From Streptomyces alfalfae (GTDB lineage: Bacteria > Actinomycetota > Actinomycetes > Streptomycetales > Streptomycetaceae): a DNA stretch of 64,000 nt. The DNA is taken from the NCBI RefSeq assembly GCF_004127445.1, contig NZ_QEXM01000043.1:744001-808000 (forward strand). The letters run 5' to 3'. Shown here one piece after another: positions 42,702 through 54,352 of this stretch. The notes below the pieces were generated by a model, which did no database searches, had not been told where the DNA came from, and worked only from the letters and a program-made list of their open reading frames with translations. Each line of letters opens with the position of its first letter. Position 1 is the first letter of the stretch. Position numbers and translations under genes: made by a program.

Positions 42702-43409
42702 TCAGCTCTCCCGCAGGGGCCACACGCCGTCCACCACCGCGCCCGCGTCGCCCTTGCCGCGCAGGAAGGTCTGGAAGTCCGCCGCCCACTCCGCGTACCA
42801 CTCGGTCTGGCGGCGGTGGAGCTCCGCCGGGCCGAGTATCGCGATCTTGGGGTGGCGGTCGGCTATCGCGTGGGCCAGCCGGACCGCGGCGAGGGCGTCG
42901 GCCAGGGCGTCGTGGGCCGACTCCAGGACCACGCCGTACTCCGTGCAGACCGCTTCGAGGTTCCGCTTGCCCCTGCGGTAGCGGTCCGCGCGGCGGTCGA
43001 TCGTATACGGGTCGATGACCGGGCCCGGCTCGGCGCCGCCGAGGCGCTCGCTCAGGGACGGCAGGCCGTGCCTCCGCAGTTCGGCGGAGAGCAGGCTCAG
43101 GTCGAAGACCGCGTTGTACGCCACGACCGGGACACCCGAGAGCCAGTACGACGTGAGGACGTCGGCCACCGCCCCCGCCACCTCGTCGGCGGGTCTGCCG
43201 TCGGCCGCCGCGCGCTCATCGGTGATGCCGTGCACGGCCACCGCGTCGGCCGGTATCGGAACGCCCGGGTCCGCGATCCAGGTGCGGTGCCCCAGCGTCT
43301 CACCGGCCTTGAGCTCGACCACCGCCGCCGTGACGATGCGCGACTCGGCCGGATTCGTCCCTGTCGTCTCCAGGTCGAACCCGACCATCAGCTCTTGGTG
43401 CCAGCCCAT
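42702..43409 (-). CDS. DnaQ-like 3'-5' exonuclease
   Basis: A 235-residue DEDDh exonuclease. Exo I GFDLETTGTN, Exo II VVAYNAVFDLSLL and Exo III ESAHDALADALAAVRL with the catalytic His are all present. There is no polymerase or GIY-YIG fusion, so it is a stand-alone nuclease of the DnaQ/Oligoribonuclease-like group, acting in repair or RNA turnover. ATG 43409 is chosen; the longer start at 43460 has no homology support. Confidence 0.92.
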   Translation of the reverse strand: MGWHQELMVGFDLETTGTNPAESRIVTAAVVELKAGETLGHRTWIADPGVPIPADAVAVHGITDERAAADGRPADEVAGAVADVLTSYWLSGVPVVAYNAVFDLSLLSAELRRHGLPSLSERLGGAEPGPVIDPYTIDRRADRYRRGKRNLEAVCTEYGVVLESAHDALADALAAVRLAHAIADRHPKIAILGPAELHRRQTEWYAEWAADFQTFLRGKGDAGAVVDGVWPLRES

Positions 43410-43524
43410 GGCCGCCCCCTTCTTCGTGGTGCTTTCCCCCAGTGACCACCACGATCGCATGCGCCACTGACAACGGGAGGACCGCGTTCCGCTCAGCCCG
43501 CCACCACGCCCGCCACCACGGCTT

Positions 43525-44766
43525 TCACGACACCGGCCGCGAGTCCGCCCACGCCAGCTCGAACTCCTCGCGGTAGGTGGTGAAAAGACCGCCTTCGCCC
43601 GGATCGTCCGACTTCACCACCCGGCCGCCGCCCCGCAGCACGAGCACCGGCGCCTCCATCCCCCGCGTCCTGCGCAGATACGACTGGACGACGGCTATGC
43701 CGTCCGACCCGTCCCCGTCGACCAGGTACGCGGTGAAGCGCGGCGTCTCGTCGAAGACCTGGATCTCGAAGGCGCCGGGGTCCCGCAGCCGCGCCCTGAC
43801 CCGGCGCATGTGCAGGATGTTCATCTCGACCGTGCGGCTCAACTCGCCCTTTTTGATGCCCAGTTCCCGCTCACGGCGCTTGACCGCGCTGCTCGCCGGG
43901 TTGAGGAAGAGCAACCGCGCACGGCAGCCGGACTCGGCCAGCCTGACGAGACGGCGCCCGGAGAAGTTCTGCGCGAGGAGGTTGAGGCCGATCCCGATCG
44001 CGTCGAGGCGGCGGGCGCCGCCGAAGATGTCCTCCGCGGGGAACTGCCGCAGCAGCCGCACCCGGTCGGGGTGGACGGCGACCACGTCCGCGTACCGGTC
44101 GCCGACCAGGTCCTCGACGGCGTCGACGGGCAGGCGCCGCGCGGAGGGCGTGTCGGTGCCCGCGCCGAGGATGTCGAGCAGCCTGGCCGAGGCACGCTCG
44201 GCCTGGGCGAGGACCGCCTCGGAGAGCGCGCGGTTGCGCGAGACGACGTTGCGGGTGACCTCCAGCTCGTCGAGGGCCAGCTCGACGTCGCGCCGCTCGT
44301 CGAGGTACGGCTCGAAGCACGGCCAGTGCTGCACCATCAGCTCGCGCAGCTGGGGCAGTGTCAGGAAGCTGAGGACGTTGTCGTCGGCGGGGTCGAGCAG
44401 GTACCCCTTGCGGCGGCTCACCTCGCGTACGGCGACCGCCCGCTGCACCCACTCCTGACCCGCGGGGCCCGCGGCGGCGACGACCCAGTCGTCGGCGTGC
44501 ACCGGTTCGTAGACCGGGCGCAGAACAGCGGCCACGACCGCGCGCAGCCGCTGCTCCACCAGGTTCAGCCAGATGTAGGCCCGCCCGGCGCGCTGGGCGC
44601 GCGTGCGGACCTCGCGCCAGGCCTCGGCGTCCCACTCCAGCTCCGGACCTATCTGGGACGCCGTCTCCATCGGCCGCGCCAGTGACACCGCTCCGGCGGG
44701 TACGTCCGCGGAGCCCCCCTCGTGACCCTCGTCACCTGGGGGCAGCTCCCGCCCACCCGAGCTCAC
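43525..44766 (-). CDS. SAV2148-type HEPN-domain protein
   Basis: A 413-residue cytoplasmic protein conserved in streptomycetes. The first part (WREVRTRAQRAGRAYIWLNL, then VEQRLRAVVAAVLRPVYEP) is helical and HEPN-like; the remainder contains YLLDPADDNVLSFLTLPQLRE and FSGRRLVRLAESGCRARLL. The Rx4-6H ribonuclease motif of active HEPN toxins is not evident. GTG 44766 (VSSGGRELPPGD) matches remembered family N-termini better than TTG 44808. Function unknown. Confidence 0.82.
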   Translation of the reverse strand: MSSGGRELPPGDEGHEGGSADVPAGAVSLARPMETASQIGPELEWDAEAWREVRTRAQRAGRAYIWLNLVEQRLRAVVAAVLRPVYEPVHADDWVVAAAGPAGQEWVQRAVAVREVSRRKGYLLDPADDNVLSFLTLPQLRELMVQHWPCFEPYLDERRDVELALDELEVTRNVVSRNRALSEAVLAQAERASARLLDILGAGTDTPSARRLPVDAVEDLVGDRYADVVAVHPDRVRLLRQFPAEDIFGGARRLDAIGIGLNLLAQNFSGRRLVRLAESGCRARLLFLNPASSAVKRRERELGIKKGELSRTVEMNILHMRRVRARLRDPGAFEIQVFDETPRFTAYLVDGDGSDGIAVVQSYLRRTRGMEAPVLVLRGGGRVVKSDDPGEGGLFTTYREEFELAWADSRPVS

Positions 44767-44869
44767 CCGCGCACCCGCCTTCCGCTCCCGTGCACTCTCC
44801 CCCGTCAACGATCAAGGAAGGGTACTCCGGGAGCGGCGGGCGGTGCAGCCCGATGGGCAGGGTGGCCCG

Positions 44870-46198
44870 TCAGCCGCCCAGGGGCGGCTGGCCGTTCTGC
44901 CCCGCGAGGTCCTGCGGAGTGAGCGGGCTCATGGCGGTGACGTCGCGCGCCGCCAGCGAGAAGCCCTGCCAGTGGACCGGCATCGGCTGCTGGTCCTCGT
45001 CGCGCGCGATGTGGTGGAAGCCGATGTGCACCCAGGTCACGGGGTGCGTCATCGTCTGGCCGTTGACCCACTTGTCGACGCTGGTCGGCGCGGAGCCGGC
45101 GCATCCGGGGTTGTTGCTCGCGTACTGCTCGCACTTCTTGTACTGGGTGAAGTACACGTCGTGCTTGGTGAACTCGCGGCCCGCGTGCTTGTTGCTGGGT
45201 CCGGGCACGATCTCGTACGACCTGGGGTGGCCGTCCTTGTTCTTGCCCGCGCCGCTGACCACGCGCCACCAGCGCATGTCCTTGCGGTTGCCCGCGAGCT
45301 CCTTGGTGACCTTGGTGCGGGTGGTCTTGGTCTTGGGGCTGCCCTGGCCGGTGGGCGGGGTGACCGTGGAGTCGTACTGCTCGACCTTGGCCTTCGGGGA
45401 GCCGTCCAGGCCGAAGTTCAGCCGCCAGAAGACGTTGTGGGCGTGGCTCTCTGCCTTGGCCTGGTCGCCCTTGCCGATGGGCCAGCCGCGGCTGTCGCCG
45501 CCGTCGTAGTCGTACGGCGAGAGGCTGCCGGTCGCGCCCACGTTGGAGGTGATCGTGCCGTCGGAGGAGAAGCGCCACTCGGTGATGTACTCGTACCAGG
45601 AGGCCTTGTTGACGGTGTAGACGAGCAGGTCCTTGCCCTGGCCCGTGTAGACCTTGCCGGTGCCGCCGGTGCTCGCGTCGTCGTTCAGGCGGTAGGCGTG
45701 GCCACGCGCGCGTGTGGTGGTGCACAGGCCCTTGACGTTGCCCCGGTGCGGGACCTTGACGGTCTTGATGGTGCCGCCGGGGCACTCGCTGGTCTTGAGG
45801 TTCTGCAGGGCCTGGCCGAAGTCGGTGCCGGTGACGTCGTCGTACTCGGCCTCGCCGTCGTCGTAGGGGACGTGCACCTGGGCGAGGCGGGCGCTGGTCA
45901 GGACGGGTATCGGCTTGGGCTCGCCCTTGGGCTGGTAGCTGACCTTGTCGAGTATCAGCCCCGAGAGCGTGTTGTAGTGCCAGCACATGCGCCAGGTCGT
46001 GCCGCCGTCGAGGGTCTGCTCGATCTTGTAGGCGTCACTGCAGTCGGCCGCGGCCGCGGCCGCGGCCGCGGGGGCGCTGGGCGCCTGCGGTGCGGCGGAG
46101 GCGGGGGTGGCGGCGCTCAGGGCGCCGCCGATCAGCGCGGAGACCGCGACGGCCATGGTGGCCCGGCCGCGGGCGCGCGAAAGTCTGTTGACGTGCAT
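44870..46198 (-). CDS. exported copper-amine-oxidase-like catalytic domain protein
   Basis: A 442-residue secreted protein (signal to about residue 36, then an alanine run). The C-terminal part resembles the catalytic domain of copper amine oxidases: LAQVHVPYDDG, WYEYITEWRF around the topaquinone site, ESHAHNVFWRL with the His252-x-His254 copper pair, and a third His region GFHHIARDED (395/396). In true enzymes the cofactor Tyr sits in Asn-Tyr-Asp/Glu-Tyr; here it is Trp201-Tyr202-Glu203-Tyr204. The protein lacks the N2/N3 domains, which appear to be encoded by the upstream gene. Whether it is active is uncertain. Confidence 0.68.
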   Translation of the reverse strand: MHVNRLSRARGRATMAVAVSALIGGALSAATPASAAPQAPSAPAAAAAAAADCSDAYKIEQTLDGGTTWRMCWHYNTLSGLILDKVSYQPKGEPKPIPVLTSARLAQVHVPYDDGEAEYDDVTGTDFGQALQNLKTSECPGGTIKTVKVPHRGNVKGLCTTTRARGHAYRLNDDASTGGTGKVYTGQGKDLLVYTVNKASWYEYITEWRFSSDGTITSNVGATGSLSPYDYDGGDSRGWPIGKGDQAKAESHAHNVFWRLNFGLDGSPKAKVEQYDSTVTPPTGQGSPKTKTTRTKVTKELAGNRKDMRWWRVVSGAGKNKDGHPRSYEIVPGPSNKHAGREFTKHDVYFTQYKKCEQYASNNPGCAGSAPTSVDKWVNGQTMTHPVTWVHIGFHHIARDEDQQPMPVHWQGFSLAARDVTAMSPLTPQDLAGQNGQPPLGG

Positions 46199-46278
46199 TG
46201 CGGAATGAACTCCCTCATACGAGGAGAAGACGAGTGTGGTGTCCGGCTCGGGCACGGCTGCCGTGCCGCGCGGCCGGG

Positions 46279-47070
46279 TCAGCCGAGACGGCCCACCGTG
46301 CCGGCGCTCAGGTCCACGACGAGGGACCTGGTGTCGATCCAGGGGCCGCTCTTGACCTTGGTGACGACCTGGAGGCAGCGGTGCTTGCCGCACTCCGCCA
46401 GCTTCCCGGGCACGCGCTCGACGGTCTCCTTGCGGAAGACCATGCCGCTCAGTTCGAGCTGGCCGGGACCCGTGAGCGCCTTGCCGGTGGCGTGCTTGAA
46501 GTCCTTCTTCAGGCCCTTGCCGAGCGGGTCGGCGATGAGCAGCCTGGCGCCCTCGACGAGCTCCTCCTGGCTGGGCGGCGGCTGGACGTTCTGGGCGGTC
46601 GTCGTGTCGTCCACCTTGCCGGTCTCCAGATTGACCGTCTTGGTGATGACCGCGTCCTTCTTGTAGTCGTAGTAGACGACTTCGGCCTTGCGCTGCGCCG
46701 CCGCGCCGACGTTGGCCGGGTCCGGCTCGCTGAGGTTCGTGGACAGCAGCTGCGGGCCGCGGTCCCCCTCGACGTCCCTGGCGCTCGAACGCATCGGCGC
46801 CGACACCGACACCTTCTCGGCCCGCTCGATCTCCTCGTCGGTCAGCGGATCGCTGCCGACGCCCTTCGCGCCCTCCTCGGGCGCCTCCTCGACGACGCCG
46901 TTCCTGGCGATGGCGTCCTGTTCCTGTGCCGCGGCGTTGGCCTGGCGGCCCCCCGACTCGCCGGCCCCCGCTCCGGGCAGAGCGACGCCCACCAGCACGG
47001 CGGTGCCGGCCGCCGCGACCGCCGCGCCCGCCACCACCTTCCCGAGGTGGCGTCTGACTGTTTCGCGCAC
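46279..47070 (-). CDS. exported protein resembling amine oxidase N-terminal domains
   Basis: A 263-residue protein with an N-terminal hydrophobic signal or anchor (VVAGAAVAAAGTAVLVGVAL). DPLTDEEIERA followed by KAEVVYYDYKKDAVITKTVN resembles the N2/N3 domains that precede the catalytic domain in copper amine oxidases. The end, WIDTRSLVVDLSAGTVGRL, fits the same fold. GTG 47070 has GGGGGAG at a good distance. The next gene, 80 bases downstream, encodes the catalytic-like part with its own signal peptide, so this is a two-gene arrangement and not a simple frameshift. Confidence 0.6.
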   Translation of the reverse strand: MRETVRRHLGKVVAGAAVAAAGTAVLVGVALPGAGAGESGGRQANAAAQEQDAIARNGVVEEAPEEGAKGVGSDPLTDEEIERAEKVSVSAPMRSSARDVEGDRGPQLLSTNLSEPDPANVGAAAQRKAEVVYYDYKKDAVITKTVNLETGKVDDTTTAQNVQPPPSQEELVEGARLLIADPLGKGLKKDFKHATGKALTGPGQLELSGMVFRKETVERVPGKLAECGKHRCLQVVTKVKSGPWIDTRSLVVDLSAGTVGRLG

Positions 47071-47227
47071 TTACTCCCCCTACTCCCCTGGCACCCCATT
47101 TGTGGGCATGCCCAGTATGTGGTCAGGGGGTTAGACGGGTTGAACTCAGCAGTGGTTGCCCCACTTTTGGGCAGACTCTGGCCAATGTGGCCCCGACCCG
47201 AGGGGGCGTGAGTGAAAGAGACTCTGC

Positions 47228-49336
<2,109 letters not shown>

Positions 49337-49441
49337 GGGCGGCGGGGCGCGGGGGCGGGGCCCGGGAGCGGGGCGCGCCGAAGCGGGTGACCGGCGGGAG
49401 CGGATGACACGAAAGCCGTCCGGGCGGGTACGTACCTTCGC

Positions 49442-51883
49442 ATGACCCCTGTGCCCCCCGGCCCCGCGGCGCCGCCCCCGCCGACCGCGACGTACCGGCT
49501 CCAGCTCCAGCCGGACTTCCCGTTCGCCGCCGCGGAGGCGGCCGTCCCCCACCTCGCCGCCCTCGGCGTCTCGCACCTGCACCTGTCCCCGGTCCTTGAG
49601 GCGGCGCCCGGTTCGACGCACGGCTATGACGTCGTGGACCACGCGCGCGTGCGGGAGGAGCTGGGCGGCGAGGAGGGGCTGCGGGCCCTGGCGCGCACGG
49701 CCCGGGAGGCCGGCCTCGGCCTGGTGGTGGACATCGTGCCGAACCACATGACGGCCTCGCCGCGGCACAACCACGCCCTCTGGGAGGTGCTGCGCGAGGG
49801 TCCCGGATCGGCGTACGCGCACTGGTTCGACATCGACTGGGAGGCCGGGGGCGGGCGCGTCCTGCTGCCGGTGCTCGGGGGCAGGCTCGGGGACGAGCTG
49901 GGGGTGCTGCGGGTCGACGGCGACGTCCTGCGCTACCACGAACACGCGTTCCCCATCCGGGAGGGCACCGCGGGCCTCCCGCTGCCGGAGCTGCTCGACG
50001 CCCAGTGGTACCGCCTGGCCTGGTGGCGCCTCGCCCGTACGGAGATCAACTACCGGCGCTTCTTCACCATCTCCGACCTCATCGGCGTACGCGTCGAACA
50101 CCCCGACGTCTTCGAGGCGACGCACGCGAAGATCCTTGAGCTGCTCCACGACGGCGTCGTCGAGGGCCTGCGGATCGACCACCCGGACGGCCTCGCCGAT
50201 CCGGGAACGTATCTTCAGCGGCTGCACGAGGCGACCGGCGGGCGCTGGACCGTCGTCGAGAAGATCCTCGCCGACGGGGAGCACCTGCCCGCCGCGTGGC
50301 CCGTCGCGGGCACCACGGGGTACGACGCGTTGCGCCATCTGGACGGCGTCCTCACCGATCCGGCGGGCGCGGGCGAGCTGCTCGGCCAGTACCGGCGCTT
50401 CGCCGCGCCGCCCGCCGACCGGGGCGGCGAGTGGGAGGCGACGGCGCGGCGCGCCGCGTACAAGGTCGTCACGCGGGAACTGGCCGCCGAGGTGGACCGC
50501 CTCACGCGCGAGGCCGCGGCGATCTGTGCGGCCGACCCGGCGCTGCGGGACCACGCGCCCTGGGCGATCCGGACGGCGCTGAGGGAACTGCTCGTCCGCC
50601 TTCCGGTCTACCGGCCCTACGTCTCCGGAGGCGCCGCCCCGGAGACGGTGCTCACCGAGCGGGCCGCCGACGAGGCGCGGGCGGCCTTCACCGTGCCGCA
50701 GGAGGCGGAGACGGTCACGGTCGTACGGGACCTGGCGCTCGGCCGTGCCGGCGGGGCGGACGGCCGTGCGCGGGAGGCGGTGGCGGGGTTCCGCGCGCGG
50801 TTCGCGCAGGTCGCCTCGGCGCTGCGGGCGAAGGCCCTGGAGGACACCGCGTTCTACCGGCACGCGCCGCTGCTCTCGGCGGCGGAGGTGGGCGGGGCGC
50901 CGGAGCGGCCCGCGGTCTCCGTGGAGGAGTTCCACGCGTACTTCGCGCGCGTGCAGCGCGACTGGCCCTACTCGGGCACGGTCCTGTCCACGCACGACAC
51001 CAAGCGGAGCGCGGACGTGCGGGCGGGCATCTCGGTCCTCACGCAGTGCCCCGACCGCTGGGCGGACCTGCTGGCCTCGCTGACCGAGCAGACGGCGCGG
51101 GCGGGCGGGACGAGCGCGCCGGACCCGCAGCTCGCCTGGGCGGCCTGGCAGACGTCGGTGGGGTTCGGCTTCCCTGACGACGCGCGCCTGCAGAACGCGC
51201 TCCTCAAGCACGTGCGCGAGGCGGGTCTGCACACGAGCTGGACCGAGCCCGACGAGGCGTACGAGAAGGCGGTGGAGGCGTTCGTGGCGGCGGGCCCCTG
51301 CGGACCGCCGCTGTACGCGGTCGCCGCCTTCGCGCGCGAACTGGACGCGCACGTGCGGGCCAACGTCCTGGGCGCGGCCCTGCTGCACCTGGCCGCTCCG
51401 GGGGTGCCGGACGTGTACCAGGGGACGGAGGGCGAGTACCGCGCCCTCGTCGACCCCGACAACCGGAGTCCCGCGCGCTTCCAGCCGCACGTCCTGGAGC
51501 GGCTCGACGCGGACCGGGAGCGCTGCGACCTCTCCGAGGAGAAGACGGCGCTGACGGCGGCCGTCCTGCGGCTGCGCAGGCGGCGCCCCGAGCTCTTCGG
51601 CGGGGCCGCGACGTACGAGCCGCTGAGCGCGCAGGGCCCCGGCGCCGCGCACTGCGTGGCGTTCGCGCGCTCCGGGCAGGTCGTGGCGGCGGCGACGCGG
51701 CTGTCCCTGCGGCTGGCGGAGGCGGGCGGCTGGCGGGAGACGGAGCTGCCGCTGCCGGCCGGGCGGTGGACCGATCTGCTCGCCCCCGAGCGCGTTTTCG
51801 AGGGCCACGCGCGCGTGGCGGAGCTGTTCGCGGATTCGCCGGTGGCGCTGCTCGAACGGGCGGAGACCGACCAGTCCGGCTAG
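49442..51883 (+). CDS. treY: maltooligosyltrehalose synthase
   Basis: An 813-residue GH13 intramolecular transglucosylase converting the reducing-end alpha-1,4 bond of maltooligosaccharides to alpha,alpha-1,1. It opens TATYRLQLQPDFPFAAAEAA, typical for TreY. Catalytic residues are Asp246 (LRIDHPDG), Glu273 (VVEKILADGE) and Asp519 (THDTKRS). It works with TreZ, encoded 700 bases downstream. The stop codon is inside a 9-bp tandem repeat. Confidence 0.96.
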   Translation: MTPVPPGPAAPPPPTATYRLQLQPDFPFAAAEAAVPHLAALGVSHLHLSPVLEAAPGSTHGYDVVDHARVREELGGEEGLRALARTAREAGLGLVVDIVPNHMTASPRHNHALWEVLREGPGSAYAHWFDIDWEAGGGRVLLPVLGGRLGDELGVLRVDGDVLRYHEHAFPIREGTAGLPLPELLDAQWYRLAWWRLARTEINYRRFFTISDLIGVRVEHPDVFEATHAKILELLHDGVVEGLRIDHPDGLADPGTYLQRLHEATGGRWTVVEKILADGEHLPAAWPVAGTTGYDALRHLDGVLTDPAGAGELLGQYRRFAAPPADRGGEWEATARRAAYKVVTRELAAEVDRLTREAAAICAADPALRDHAPWAIRTALRELLVRLPVYRPYVSGGAAPETVLTERAADEARAAFTVPQEAETVTVVRDLALGRAGGADGRAREAVAGFRARFAQVASALRAKALEDTAFYRHAPLLSAAEVGGAPERPAVSVEEFHAYFARVQRDWPYSGTVLSTHDTKRSADVRAGISVLTQCPDRWADLLASLTEQTARAGGTSAPDPQLAWAAWQTSVGFGFPDDARLQNALLKHVREAGLHTSWTEPDEAYEKAVEAFVAAGPCGPPLYAVAAFARELDAHVRANVLGAALLHLAAPGVPDVYQGTEGEYRALVDPDNRSPARFQPHVLERLDADRERCDLSEEKTALTAAVLRLRRRRPELFGGAATYEPLSAQGPGAAHCVAFARSGQVVAAATRLSLRLAEAGGWRETELPLPAGRWTDLLAPERVFEGHARVAELFADSPVALLERAETDQSG

Positions 51884-51899
51884 TCCGGCTAGTCCGGCT
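51873..51899. repeat. three perfect 9-bp tandem repeats between convergent stops
   Basis: AGTCCGGCT occurs three times head to tail from 51873 to 51899. The first boundary creates the treY TAG (51881-51883), the second gives another in-frame TAG, and the array ends at the stop of the minus-strand FHA gene. Confidence 0.85.
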
Positions 51900-52450
51900 C
51901 AGCCGGCGGCGAGCCGGAAGCTCATCTGGCCGAAGCTGACCTGGTCGCCGTCCCGCACGACGGCGGCGCCGATCACCCGGCGGCCGTTGACGGAGGTGCC
52001 GTTGGTCGAGCCGAGGTCGCGCAGCACCCACATGCCGCCCTGCCGGCGCAGCTCGGCGTGGAACCGGGAGACCGTGTCGTGGCTGAGCCGCAGGCCGTTG
52101 GTCGGCTCCCGCCCTATGAGCAGGGGGCGCGGCGTCTCGGCGCCGGGCAGCAGCAGCTTGGGCAGGCGCTCGGCCTGCCAGGCCCTGCGCAGCTTCATCG
52201 TGAACCCGGAGACGGCCTCGACGCCGCCGAGGACCCTGCGCGCCCAGGGCTTCTCGGTCCGCAGGTCGGCGGTGAGAGCGGCCAGTTCGTCGGGCCTGCG
52301 GGCGGCGAGCACCAGCTCCATGCGCCGCACGAAGGTGTCGTGCGAGAGTCGGCCGGTGGCCGCGCCCTCCTTGAGTGCGTCCAGCGCCCGGTCGCGCTCG
52401 ACGTCCGTCACCCGCGCGGGGTACGTGGAGAACTCGAAAGAGGATGTCAC
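51899..52450 (-). CDS. DUF1707-FHA domain protein
   Basis: A 183-residue cytoplasmic protein. The N-terminal DUF1707 helix (about 15-60, DVERDRALDALKEGAATGRL then RMELVLAARRPDELAAL) is followed by a C-terminal forkhead-associated domain (about 100-183, IGREPTNGLRLSHDTVSRFH and LRDLGSTNGTSVNGR). FHA domains bind phosphothreonine, so it is probably a partner of a Ser/Thr kinase such as a PknB-type protein. GTG 52450 is the start. It lies antisense between treY and treZ. Confidence 0.9.
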   Translation of the reverse strand: MTSSFEFSTYPARVTDVERDRALDALKEGAATGRLSHDTFVRRMELVLAARRPDELAALTADLRTEKPWARRVLGGVEAVSGFTMKLRRAWQAERLPKLLLPGAETPRPLLIGREPTNGLRLSHDTVSRFHAELRRQGGMWVLRDLGSTNGTSVNGRRVIGAAVVRDGDQVSFGQMSFRLAAG

Positions 52451-52591
52451 CCGCCGATTGTCGGGCAACGCCGCCCCGGGTGTCCAGAATGGGCCGGGCG
52501 GCGGCCGATCGATCACTTCGGCCCACGGAGCAGCGGCTTCTGGCGCACCATGGGACCCAGGTGTGCCGGACAGCGGACGAGGGGGAACGTC

Positions 52592-54337
52592 GTGAGGTTC
52601 GAGGTGTGGGCGCCGGAGGCCGGACGGGCCGTCCTGGAGTGCGCGGGCGCCACGCGAGCGATGGAGCGCGTGAGCGGACGCGCGGGCTGGTGGTCGGCCG
52701 AGGCGGAGGCGACCGACGGGACGCGGTACGGTTTCTCGCTGGACGGCGGTCCGACGCTGCCGGACCCGCGGTCACGGCGGCAGCCCGACGGGCCCGACGG
52801 CCTGAGCGCGGTGGTCGACCACGACCGGTACGCGTGGCGGACGCCGTGGCCGGGGCGCGGGGTGCGGGCCGCGGTCCTGTACGAGCTGCATGTGGGCACG
52901 TTCACGCGCGAGGGGACGCTCGACGCGGCGGCGAACCGCCTCGGGCACCTCGCGGGGCTCGGCGTCACGCATGTGGAGCTGATGCCGCTCTGCCCCTTCC
53001 CCGGACGCCACGGCTGGGGCTACGACGGGGTGTCGCTCTGGGCGGTGCACGAGCCGTACGGCGGCCCCGAGGCGCTGAAGCGCTTCGTCGACGCGGCGCA
53101 CGCGCACGGGCTCGGCGTGATCCTGGACGTCGTCCACAACCACCTCGGCCCCTCGGGCAACCATCTGCCCGCCTTCGGCCCGTACTTCACGCAGACCCAT
53201 CAGACGCCGTGGGGCGCGGCGGTCAACCTGGACGCGCCCGGCTCCGACGAGGTGCGGGCGTATCTCGTCGGCAGCGCGCTCGCCTGGCTGCGCGACTACC
53301 GGCTCGACGGGCTGCGGCTCGACGCGGTGCACGCGCTCGCGGACACGCGCGCGTGCCACTTCCTGGAGGAACTGTCCACGGCGGTCGACGCGTTGGCCGA
53401 CGAGCTGGGCAGGCCGCTGTCCCTGATCGCCGAGTCCGACCTCGGCGACCCCCGGCTCATCACCCCGCGCGCGAGCGGCGGCCTCGGCCTGCACGCGCAG
53501 TGGAACGACGACTTCCACCACGCGCTGCACACCGCGCTGACCGGCGAGGCGCAGGGGTACTACGCGGACTTCGCGCGGGCCCCCCTCGCGGCGCTCGGCA
53601 AGACGCTGACGCACGGCTTCTTCCACGACGGGACGTACTCGTCGTTCCGCGGGCGCGCGCACGGCCGCCCCGTGGACCGGGCCCGGACACCCGCCTACCG
53701 CCTGCTCGGGTACGCGCAGACGCACGATCAGATCGGCAACCGGGCGCAGGGCGACAGGCTCTCGGCCTCCCTCTCCCCCGGGCTGCTCGCCTGCGCGGCG
53801 GCGCTCACGCTCACGAGCCCCTTCACGCCCATGCTGTTCATGGGCGAGGAGTGGGGCGCGTCGACGCCGTGGCAGTTCTTCACGGACCACACCGACCCCG
53901 ACCTCGCCGAGGCCGTGCGGCAGGGCAGGCGCAGGGAGTTCGCGGCGCACGGCTGGGCCATGGAGGACATCCCCGACCCGCAGGACCCGGCGACGCGCGA
54001 CCGGTCCTGCCTCGACTGGTCGGAACCGGAGGGCGGCCACCACGCGCGCCTGCTGGCCTGGCACAGGAAGCTGATCACCCTGCGGGCCGCCCGCGGCGAC
54101 CTCACCGACCCCGACCTGGCGTCGGTGCGCGTCGCGTACGACGAGGAGGCCCGCTGGTTCGCGTGTCGGCGCGGGGATCTGCGGATCGCCGTGAACCTCG
54201 GCAAGGAGGCCGTCGCGGTCCCGCTGGGCGGCCACCACGCGCGCGTGCTGGCCGCCTGGGAGCCGGTCGAGGCCCCGGGCGCGGACGGCGTGCTCCGGCT
54301 GCCCGGGGAATCGTGCGCGGTCCTCGCGGCCGTCTGA
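52592..54337 (+). CDS. treZ: maltooligosyltrehalose trehalohydrolase
   Basis: A 581-residue GH13 hydrolase releasing trehalose from the TreY product. N-terminal CBM48-like domain (VRFEVWAPEAGRAVL), then a barrel with Asp244 (LRLDAVHAL), Glu281 (LIAESDLGD) and Asp379 (THDQIGNR). ELHVGTFTREGT and MLFMGEEWGAS are further family marks. GTG 52592 has GGGGGAA at a good distance; the open frame upstream is antisense to the FHA gene. Confidence 0.95.
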   Translation: MRFEVWAPEAGRAVLECAGATRAMERVSGRAGWWSAEAEATDGTRYGFSLDGGPTLPDPRSRRQPDGPDGLSAVVDHDRYAWRTPWPGRGVRAAVLYELHVGTFTREGTLDAAANRLGHLAGLGVTHVELMPLCPFPGRHGWGYDGVSLWAVHEPYGGPEALKRFVDAAHAHGLGVILDVVHNHLGPSGNHLPAFGPYFTQTHQTPWGAAVNLDAPGSDEVRAYLVGSALAWLRDYRLDGLRLDAVHALADTRACHFLEELSTAVDALADELGRPLSLIAESDLGDPRLITPRASGGLGLHAQWNDDFHHALHTALTGEAQGYYADFARAPLAALGKTLTHGFFHDGTYSSFRGRAHGRPVDRARTPAYRLLGYAQTHDQIGNRAQGDRLSASLSPGLLACAAALTLTSPFTPMLFMGEEWGASTPWQFFTDHTDPDLAEAVRQGRRREFAAHGWAMEDIPDPQDPATRDRSCLDWSEPEGGHHARLLAWHRKLITLRAARGDLTDPDLASVRVAYDEEARWFACRRGDLRIAVNLGKEAVAVPLGGHHARVLAAWEPVEAPGADGVLRLPGESCAVLAAV

Positions 54338-54352
54338 CCGGGGTCCGCGGGG

